Notes under the pieces: generated by a model | Told to the model about the DNA's origin: nothing | Database searches by the model: none | Seen by the model: the letters and a program-made list of their open reading frames with translations, nothing else | DNA from: JBGRQB01 sp041725875 | GTDB taxonomy: Bacteria; Bacteroidota; Ignavibacteria; Ignavibacteriales; Melioribacteraceae | Assembly: GCA_041725875.1 (NCBI GenBank) | Contig: JBGRQB010000129.1 | Span: 1 to 12,969 of the forward strand | Direction of reading: 5' to 3' | DNA length: 12,969 nucleotides | In this document: piece after piece, positions 7,161 through 12,969 of the stretch | Position numbering within the stretch: position 1 is the first letter of the stretch | How the letters are laid out: every line of letters begins with the position of its first letter | Position numbers and translations under genes: made by a program

Positions 7161-8846
7161 ATGAAAAGTCAATTCTCTGACATAAAAATTTCAAAAAAAT
7201 TTAAACTCAAAGGAAATAAAAACGGAACTCAGAGTATTTTTAAACCTGTTCCCCGTCCGCAACATGGTTCAGATATAGATTTTGATATATACGATCTGGA
7301 AATGATATTTAATGATCCAGCTACAAAAGAGCTTTTACGAAAAGGAGAAACAATAGGCTGCTTTTATGTGGAATCGCCTGGAATGCGTTCTTTATTAAAG
7401 CAGCTTGAGTGTGATACGTTTGAAATGCTGACTGCCGCAAGCTCGGTTATACGTCCCGGAGTAGCAGAAAGCGGGATGATGCAGGAATTTATAAAACGAC
7501 ATAAAGATCCTTCCAGAAGGAAATACCTTATTCCTGAAATGAAAAAATATCTTGGTGAAACTTACGGGGTTATGATTTATCAGGAAGATGTTATAAAGAT
7601 TGCGCATCATATTATTGGTTTAACTCTTGAAGAAGCAGATTTACTGAGACGTGCAATGAGTGGTAAAATGCGTTCTCACAAAGCAATGCAGGCAATTTCC
7701 GACAGATTTCAGGAATGTTGTAAACAGAAAAATTTTTCCTTTTATGTTCAAAAAAAACTGTGGGAACAGATTTCTTCTTTTGCAGGTTATGCATTTTGTA
7801 AAGCACATAGTGCTTCTTTTGCTGTTCTTTCATTTCAGGTCACTTATCTGAAAGCACATTATCCTGCCGAATTTATGGCAAATGTTTTAAGTAACCGGGG
7901 CGGGTTTTATTCTGCGCCTGTCTATATATGGGAAGCTGTAAGGATAGGCATAAAACTGAAACTCCCCTGTATTAATAATAGTCAATACATTTACACCGGA
8001 AAACAAAAGGAGATTCAGATAGGATTAATGGCCGTAAAGGGACTTACCCACAACACAGGAAAAAAAATTATTTCTGAAAGAGAAAAAACAGGAAAATATA
8101 TTTCTCTGGCAGATTTTATTAATCGTGTTAATCCGGGATATGAAGAGACAATTCTTTTAATAAGATGCGGTGCATTGGGGTGCTTCAGACAAACTCGTCC
8201 GGAACTGCTGAGATTGTTAGATGTTTATTTCCGTCATCGCACACTTGTACAAAACGGCGATTTATTTCACTTTGAAATATCCGATTTGGAAGAAAAGGTA
8301 AAAACTGCAAAACAATTTACAATAGAAGAAATTTGCAGAAATGAAAATGAATTACTTGGCTATATGGTAACTCGCCATCCTCTTCAATTTTATAAAGATT
8401 ATATTAACCGCAACGATGTTGTACCAGCTACTGAAATGGAAAACTATCATAATCAAACTATAAAAATGATTGGCTGGTATATGACTTCCAAAAGGATAAA
8501 AACTAAAAAGAACAAAATTATGAAATTTCTTTCGCTCGAAGATTTAACCGGTACTTTTGAAGCTGTTGTTTTTCCTGATGTTTATCAAAAATATGCCGAA
8601 CTTACAATGTCTATGGGTCCTTATTTGATTGAAGGACGAGTAGACATTGAAAATGGCAACAATCTTGTAGTTGAAAAACTTGAAATTTTATCTGCCGTAG
8701 ATGCTCTGGTAGTTACACAAAAAGACAGCACAGAAAACAAATGGTATGGTGAACGAGAAATTGTACACGAAGAAGAATTCAAAATTGTTAAAACTCTCGA
8801 CCAGAAAAAAATGGTACAGTATTATACAGGAGCAAAATCAGGATAA
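7161..8846 (+). CDS. Error-prone-type DnaE, C-terminal piece: fingers, HhH, OB fold
   Basis: 561 residues matching only the C-terminal half of a DnaE (family C) polymerase of the error-prone/Bacteroidota second-DnaE type. Counting from ATG 7131, an alternative start adding 10 residues: a Lys-rich lead of about 45 residues with no family match that I recognise; a linker (DIDFDIYDLEMIFNDP); fingers from about 66, with KGETIGCFYVESPGMRSLL, ASSVIRPGVAESGMM, ETYGVMIYQEDV, LLRRAMSGK, SFAGYAFCKAHSASFAV and YLKAHYPAEFM; helix-hairpin-helix region at about 290-355; OB fold at about 440-520 (IKMIGWYMTSKRIKTKKNKI to LVVEKLEIL). The PHP domain and all three palm aspartates are absent, so it cannot polymerise alone. 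No internal stops or frameshifts. The missing half is encoded on the opposite strand at 10695-12365. It has its own Shine-Dalgarno and an operator-like palindrome upstream, so it may be a real separate gene; a relic of an inversion is the alternative. Confidence 0.9.
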   Translation: MKSQFSDIKISKKFKLKGNKNGTQSIFKPVPRPQHGSDIDFDIYDLEMIFNDPATKELLRKGETIGCFYVESPGMRSLLKQLECDTFEMLTAASSVIRPGVAESGMMQEFIKRHKDPSRRKYLIPEMKKYLGETYGVMIYQEDVIKIAHHIIGLTLEEADLLRRAMSGKMRSHKAMQAISDRFQECCKQKNFSFYVQKKLWEQISSFAGYAFCKAHSASFAVLSFQVTYLKAHYPAEFMANVLSNRGGFYSAPVYIWEAVRIGIKLKLPCINNSQYIYTGKQKEIQIGLMAVKGLTHNTGKKIISEREKTGKYISLADFINRVNPGYEETILLIRCGALGCFRQTRPELLRLLDVYFRHRTLVQNGDLFHFEISDLEEKVKTAKQFTIEEICRNENELLGYMVTRHPLQFYKDYINRNDVVPATEMENYHNQTIKMIGWYMTSKRIKTKKNKIMKFLSLEDLTGTFEAVVFPDVYQKYAELTMSMGPYLIEGRVDIENGNNLVVEKLEILSAVDALVVTQKDSTENKWYGEREIVHEEEFKIVKTLDQKKMVQYYTGAKSG

Positions 8847-8930
8847 CTTTGTTCTCCTACTCTTTGTTTGGAATTTCTTCAAATAAATTTTATCTTTTTA
8901 TGTTAATATCATTTCACAAATGGTCTGTAA

Positions 8931-10043
8931 ATGGACGAGAAAAAACAAATTTCAACAGTAGGTAACTCAAAAGAAAAAATTTCCAGTGATGCAGAAAATT
9001 TTTATAAAAATTATTGGACTGACGAATCTGAAGTAAATAAAGTAACAATAGAAAAAAATCTAGTAATACTGAAACATTTCTTTGGAGATATTCCGGAAAA
9101 TAAAAAAATTATTGAATTTGGTGTAGGAGGCGAAGGAGGAATTCTCTATTTGCTCCGAGATAAAAATCAGGTTATCGGATATGATGTATCTGACTCTGCT
9201 ATAAATAACTGCAAAAAATTTTCCATTCAGGTTAATAAGAAAAATCTTGACATTGAAAGAACCGAAGAACTTAATGAAAGCATTGATATAATTTTTGCTT
9301 TCGAAGTCTTTGAACATTTTTCAAATCCGCAATTTGCACTTGAAGAGATTTACAGAATATTAAAACCAGGCGGAAAACTTTTGATAAGTACACCAAATCC
9401 TTACACCTATCATTGGCCCAGATTGTTTTATCCTTCCCTTTTTACCAAAGAAAACTTCACTGATTTTCTTTTAATAAACGGGTTCCATAATTTGGAGAAA
9501 GAGCAACCACAGCTTTTCAAAAACGCTTATGATAAAACCAGTTTCACAGAAAAAAATGAATGGTCTTACTATTTCTTTGTAGAAAAAACTTCTTCCTCAG
9601 AGGTAGAAAAAACATTTGATACAGCCTGTTATTTCTGGAATAAAACAGATAAAGATAATATGAGAGTGTTTCCGATAGAAGCTTCCGATTTGTTTAGAAA
9701 ATGTACAGAAATTGATCATTCAAATATTATTTATAAATGCTATTTATTAAGATCTTTATTTTACAGATATATTTCTAACGAACAGGAAGAATTCAAAAAT
9801 CTGGCAATTGTATTAAATGCAATTCTTAAAGAAAGTCTGGAGAATAACAATTTTGACAATTCCGGAAATTGCCTTGCAACATTTATTATGTTACAAATTG
9901 AAGCCGGATTTTTTGGTTACACAATTTTTGATAATAACATTTTAAAAGATTTTTTTACACTTTTAAATCAAATGCCAGGTTCAGAAAAACATATTACTGA
10001 AATAACTAAGCTAGAATCAGTTTATGGTAAACTTTCAATTTAA
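8931..10043 (+). CDS. Class I SAM-dependent methyltransferase with unrecognised C-terminal region
   Basis: 370 residues. A Rossmann methyltransferase domain of the UbiE/UbiG-like (Methyltransf_11) type spans about 55-215: IIEFGVGGEGG (60-70) is the SAM-binding motif I, VIGYDVSDSAI carries the acidic residue that holds the SAM ribose, FAFEVFEHF is motif II, and LKPGGKLLISTPNP (144-157) is motif III. A helical region of about 150 residues (220-370) follows, rich in Asn, Glu and Phe, which I do not recognise. Substrate is unknown; enzymes of this kind often modify sugars, lipids or small molecules. Ten bases separate it from a second methyltransferase gene, so the two form an operon. The gene starts 84 bases after the dnaE C-terminal piece. 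No Shine-Dalgarno is evident before the ATG. Confidence 0.9.
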   Translation: MDEKKQISTVGNSKEKISSDAENFYKNYWTDESEVNKVTIEKNLVILKHFFGDIPENKKIIEFGVGGEGGILYLLRDKNQVIGYDVSDSAINNCKKFSIQVNKKNLDIERTEELNESIDIIFAFEVFEHFSNPQFALEEIYRILKPGGKLLISTPNPYTYHWPRLFYPSLFTKENFTDFLLINGFHNLEKEQPQLFKNAYDKTSFTEKNEWSYYFFVEKTSSSEVEKTFDTACYFWNKTDKDNMRVFPIEASDLFRKCTEIDHSNIIYKCYLLRSLFYRYISNEQEEFKNLAIVLNAILKESLENNNFDNSGNCLATFIMLQIEAGFFGYTIFDNNILKDFFTLLNQMPGSEKHITEITKLESVYGKLSI

Positions 10044-10054
10044 TCAGAAATAAA

Positions 10055-10702
10055 ATGGAACAGCAAATGGATTTTGAAATTGTTTCCGATCTGGAAAAAC
10101 AAATAATTGAAGAGATTAATAAAATAGGTGGACATCTTTTAGATACGGAAATTATAGCTTTATTACGCTTAGCTGAGAGTCTGCCCGACAATTCACGAAT
10201 TCTGGAAATCGGTTCTTACAGAGGAAAATCTGCAAATGTATTTGGAAAATCTATAAAAGGAACTAATACAATTCTTTATTGCCTTGATATTTGGAAAGAT
10301 TATTCAACTCAACCAACAGGTCCGCTTCAGTCAGATGAATTGGGTCATCAGATTGCCCAAAGCGATATTTCCGTATTAAATGATTTTATAAAAAACACCG
10401 ACTGGTTTTCAGAAAATATTCGTGTGTTAAAAGGTTCATCCCAGGAGTTTTCTGAAATTTTACCTGAAAACTTTTTTGATCTTATTTTTATTGATGCCGC
10501 TCACGATTATGAAAACGTTTGTAAGGATGCAGCAATTGCTATAAAAAGTCTCAAACCGGGAGGAATTTTATGCGGACACGATTATCATTCAGGCGGAACC
10601 GAAGTAAAAAAAGCTGTAGATGAATTTATTTTCGAACATCCTGATGTAAAAAGTAGCGCTATTCTTCCCAAAACAAGTATCTGGCTGGCACTGTTTAATT
10701 AG
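10055..10702 (+). CDS. Class I SAM-dependent methyltransferase (Methyltransf_24-like)
   Basis: 215 residues. SRILEIGSYRGKSANVFG (47-64) is the SAM-binding motif I; YCLDIWKDY has the Asp expected at the end of strand 2; FDLIFIDAAHDYENVCKD (141-158) and LKPGGILCGHDYH (166-178) are the motifs typical of the Methyltransf_24 group, whose members often sit in surface-polysaccharide or natural-product clusters. The substrate is not known here, and no glycosyltransferases are in the window. It follows the first methyltransferase by 10-11 bases. Its 3' end overlaps the convergent dnaE N-terminal piece by 8 bases. A second in-frame ATG at 10067 is possible; neither has a clear Shine-Dalgarno. Confidence 0.9.
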   Translation: MEQQMDFEIVSDLEKQIIEEINKIGGHLLDTEIIALLRLAESLPDNSRILEIGSYRGKSANVFGKSIKGTNTILYCLDIWKDYSTQPTGPLQSDELGHQIAQSDISVLNDFIKNTDWFSENIRVLKGSSQEFSEILPENFFDLIFIDAAHDYENVCKDAAIAIKSLKPGGILCGHDYHSGGTEVKKAVDEFIFEHPDVKSSAILPKTSIWLALFN

Positions 10703-12365
10703 CTTTACTATCGATTTTGTAAATTTTTGGTTTCAGTTTTTTCTCTTTTCCTTTAGTCATTGAAGCCAAAACATTTACAGTATCTTTCAAAACTGCAAGA
10801 GCGCGCTGACTAAGGAGATCAATTTTAATCAACCCCATATCTTCTATCGGATACATATCGGGCTGGGTAATTATCACTCCCAAACCTTTATTTTTTGCAT
10901 ACTCCAAAGCCACATAATCTGTAATCGGGTTTTTAGTAATTACGAGTCCGCCCGGATGTATACTTAAATGTCTCGGAAACCCAGATAACCGGGCAGCAAT
11001 ACTAATAATGGTTTTCCAGGGTTCCTGATCAAATTTTAATGATTTGCTTTCAGGAAACTTGTTTTCAATATCAGGGAGGTTTGATGCACTTGTCCAGGGA
11101 ATTAATTTACTAAATTTCGAGATTTCCCTTTCCGATAACCCAAAAACCTTTGCAGTTTCTCTGAAAGCCGATCGGGCTTTAAATGTAATTGTTGTAGAAA
11201 TCATTGCCACTTTATCGTAGCCATATTTTTCAAAAATATATTTTACAATTTCATCCCGCTCTTTCCAGGAAAAATCGAGATCAATATCAGGCGCACTTAC
11301 ACGCCCCCTGTTAAGAAAGCGTTCAAAATAAAAATCATTTTCAATTGGATCTATTTGAGTAATATCAAGACAATAAGAAACCAGACTGTTAGCTGCTGAA
11401 CCACGACCAATAGTCATCATACTTCTTGTTCTTGCTTCTCTTATAATATCCCACACAACTAAAAAATAATCACAAAATCCTCGTTCCTGTATAACAGAAA
11501 GCTCATATTCAAGTCGTTTAACAGCTTCTTCAGATATATATTTATATTTGTCACTTAATCCCTTAAAGCAAACCTGACTCAAATAAGAAAACGCAGTTTC
11601 ATCTTTAGGCAAAGGAAATTCCGGGAACTTATATTTTCCAAGTTCCAGATTCACATTACAGTTTTTCACGATCTCTTTTATATTAGTCAAAGCCTCAGGA
11701 ACTTTACTCCATATTTCTTCCAGTTCCCTGCTATCTTTCAAATAAAATTCAGGATCCTTAACTTCATTTTCAGAAATATTTTCAAGAGTTGAGTTTTTTC
11801 GGATCGCACAGACAGTCTGATGAAGCAAAAAATCTTCTGTCCTTTCAAAATAGGCCGGATGCGTTGCAACTATCTTTAAATTATTTTTATTTGCCAGTTC
11901 ATACAGAATACGTGTTCGTTTTTTAAGTTGTTCAGTTACAACTAGTTCCACATACAAATCAGGGAATTCATTTTTTTCACTTAACAGAGAAGTTATCAAT
12001 TTCAGCGAAGAAGTTATAACATAAAAATTTGGAGAACTCTGCTTTATAATCTCTGTAAGGGAAAATTCTTCCTGAAGATTTCTTGTAGTTATAATCTTAC
12101 ATATTTCTGAATATCCCTGATTATTTTTAGCTAAAAATATCGCCGAAATATTTTCATCTTCTTTCTCTGTAATTAAACATCCCAAAATCGGCTTTATCTT
12201 TTTTTCTTCGGCATATTTAGCACACTGTATTAAACCATTCATACAATTTGTATCGGTAAGAGAGGCATAATTTTGCTTTTGTTCAATTGCAAAATCTACA
12301 ATTCTTTTCGGAGAAATTGTTCCTTCCAGTTTTGAATAGTATGAATGTATATGGAGTGATAACAT
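10695..12365 (-). CDS. Error-prone-type DnaE, N-terminal piece: PHP domain and palm
   Basis: 556 residues equal to the N-terminal half of a DnaE (family C) polymerase. The PHP domain occupies about 1-200: SLHIHSYYSKLEG keeps two His, but LTDTNCMNG and ILGCLITE lack metal ligands found in active PHP proofreading domains, so nuclease activity is doubtful. The palm has TIGRGSAANSLVSYC (318-332), SAPDIDLDFSWKERDEIV with catalytic Asp360 and Asp362, RHLSIHPGGLVI (465-476) and MGLIKIDLLSQRALAVL with the third catalytic Asp516. It then stops after a Lys-rich tail, exactly before the fingers. The final codons and the TAA lie in the antisense of the neighbouring methyltransferase's 3' end. Fingers and OB fold are found on the other strand at 7161-8846. 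The ATG at 12365 begins right at the PHP motif and is 41 bases after yjbQ, so the two are probably co-transcribed. No internal stops. Alone it should not be an efficient polymerase. Confidence 0.9.
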   Translation of the reverse strand: MLSLHIHSYYSKLEGTISPKRIVDFAIEQKQNYASLTDTNCMNGLIQCAKYAEEKKIKPILGCLITEKEDENISAIFLAKNNQGYSEICKIITTRNLQEEFSLTEIIKQSSPNFYVITSSLKLITSLLSEKNEFPDLYVELVVTEQLKKRTRILYELANKNNLKIVATHPAYFERTEDFLLHQTVCAIRKNSTLENISENEVKDPEFYLKDSRELEEIWSKVPEALTNIKEIVKNCNVNLELGKYKFPEFPLPKDETAFSYLSQVCFKGLSDKYKYISEEAVKRLEYELSVIQERGFCDYFLVVWDIIREARTRSMMTIGRGSAANSLVSYCLDITQIDPIENDFYFERFLNRGRVSAPDIDLDFSWKERDEIVKYIFEKYGYDKVAMISTTITFKARSAFRETAKVFGLSEREISKFSKLIPWTSASNLPDIENKFPESKSLKFDQEPWKTIISIAARLSGFPRHLSIHPGGLVITKNPITDYVALEYAKNKGLGVIITQPDMYPIEDMGLIKIDLLSQRALAVLKDTVNVLASMTKGKEKKLKPKIYKIDSKAN

Positions 12366-12406
12366 AGTTTAACCCATTTAATTCAACTGACCAATTTCAG
12401 ATAAAT

Positions 12407-12826
12407 TTATTCTCCGTTTACCGTAATTACCAGTTTTCTGGAACCACCCTGATTTCTGTGTTCACAAAGATAAATTCCCTGCCATGTTCCCATATTAAAT
12501 CTTCCGTTTGTAACTGGCACATTAACGGAGCTTCCTAAAAGTGATGCTTTTATATGAGCCGGCATATCATCGGAACCCTCAAAAACATGTACATAATATG
12601 GTGCATTTTCAGGTGCAAGTTTATTAAAATGTGATTCCATATCGGTGCGTACATCAGGATCTGCATTTTCATTTATTGTTAATGACGCAGATGTATGTTT
12701 AATAAAAATATTGGCAATTCCCTTAGAGATTTCTCTCAGTTCGGGAACGGCCTGTTCAATTTCGCGTGTGATTAAATGGAATCCGCGTCTTTTAGGTGTA
12801 AGTGTTATTTCTTTTTGTATAAACAT
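12407..12826 (-). CDS. yjbQ: YjbQ/UPF0047 family protein
   Basis: 139 residues, full length for the family. Signature stretches are FIKHTSASLTINENADPDVR (41-60), the central DMESHFNKLAPENAPYYVH (62-80), DDMPAHIKASLLGSSVNVPV and the diagnostic GTWQGIYLCEHRN (113-125). Conserved His residues (44, 66, 91, 123) form the family's presumed metal or active site. YjbQ is a small soluble protein; E. coli YjbQ shows weak thiamine-phosphate synthase activity, but the true role is uncertain. The ATG at 12826 begins the conserved strand and no alternative is needed; no Shine-Dalgarno is visible. It lies 41 bases upstream of the dnaE N-terminal piece on the same strand, with no functional link known to me. 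Confidence 0.95.
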   Translation of the reverse strand: MFIQKEITLTPKRRGFHLITREIEQAVPELREISKGIANIFIKHTSASLTINENADPDVRTDMESHFNKLAPENAPYYVHVFEGSDDMPAHIKASLLGSSVNVPVTNGRFNMGTWQGIYLCEHRNQGGSRKLVITVNGE

Positions 12827-12872
12827 CTTATAGTATATTATTCATAAATAATGAAATTTGAGTTTTTGTAAC

Positions 12873-12952
12873 TTACTTATCAATTGTCAGTTTTTCACTG
12901 TTTATTGATCTTCCTTCATGTTCAAGAAGCCATATTTTATTGTGCATACCGC
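12873..12952 (-). CDS. Possible C-terminal end of a protein running off the contig
   Basis: On minus, a frame open to the edge of the genuine sequence reads GMHNKIWLLEHEGRSI and ends KLTIDK before a TAA at 12873-12875. About 25 residues are visible, too few to name a family. The stop is 46 bases before the yjbQ start on the same strand, an operon-like distance. The frame could be open by chance over so short a stretch. Confidence 0.3.
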
Positions 12953-12969
12953 AGATCGGAAGAGCACAC
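12953..12969 (+). other. Illumina adapter sequence at the contig end (artefact)
   Basis: The last 17 bases, AGATCGGAAGAGCACAC, are identical to the start of the Illumina TruSeq read-1 adapter. They are not genomic. True sequence ends at or near base 12952. Confidence 0.97.

Noticed and set aside
7100..10750. Insertion sequence or recombinase that could explain the rearrangement
   Set aside because: No transposase, integrase or invertase frame and no terminal repeats were seen inside the segment.
10695..10850. Split intein joining the two DnaE pieces, as in cyanobacteria
   Set aside because: The N-terminal piece ends in a short Lys-rich tail without the Cys-initiated intein blocks, and the C-terminal piece has no His-Asn intein end before the linker. 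Protein splicing is not supported.

Overview
The window is a 12,969-base AT-rich contig (by eye about one third G+C) from a bacterium, probably of the Bacteroidota/Ignavibacteriota (FCB) group. That placement is inferred from protein style: the DNA polymerase fragments look like the second, error-prone-type DnaE that Bacteroidota carry beside a dinB gene. Several genes have clear Shine-Dalgarno sites (AAGGAG, GAGGG), which fits Ignavibacteriota-like lineages better than classical Bacteroides. Both ends are contig ends. The left end cuts a histidine kinase, and the right end carries 17 bases of Illumina adapter.

Layout. Bases 1-693 (+) hold the kinase core of a truncated histidine kinase, meeting head-on (1506-2381 and 671-1513, minus) two overlapping EamA/DMT-type transporters. 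Upstream of these on the minus strand are a Cache-PAS histidine kinase (2455-4695) and DNA polymerase IV, dinB (4752-5912). Next, also on minus, come a nitroreductase-family flavoprotein (6036-6665) and a cysteine-rich DUF3795 protein (6729-7073), separated by a long GC-rich hairpin. A perfect 14+2+14 palindrome (7116-7145) separates this minus-strand block from a plus-strand block: the C-terminal half of an error-prone-type DnaE (7161-8846) and two SAM-dependent methyltransferases (8931-10043, 10055-10702). Facing them on the minus strand are the N-terminal half of a DnaE (10695-12365), yjbQ (12407-12826), and possibly the tail of one more gene. No tRNA, rRNA, CRISPR, IS element or gene-free stretch over 300 bases was seen.

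The most striking feature is the split polymerase. The N-terminal piece has the PHP domain and the complete palm with all three catalytic aspartates. The C-terminal piece has the fingers, helix-hairpin-helix and OB fold. Each is an open, undamaged reading frame, and together they cover one full DnaE. They are encoded on opposite strands, tail to tail, with two methyltransferase genes between them. The cut falls in the linker between palm and fingers, and no intein sequence is present. The last codons and stop of the N-terminal piece lie inside the antisense of the neighbouring methyltransferase's end, which suggests an inversion with one breakpoint near 10,700 and the other near 7,100-7,160.

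With dinB nearby, this looks like a scrambled dinB-dnaE translesion (mutagenesis) cassette. The palindrome before the C-terminal piece contains GTAC-N4-GTAC, similar in layout to LexA boxes, and equally TACA-N2-TGTA, the core of BlaI/CopY operators. A regulated two-piece polymerase is therefore possible. A recent inversion, a dead gene, or an assembly error are the alternatives.
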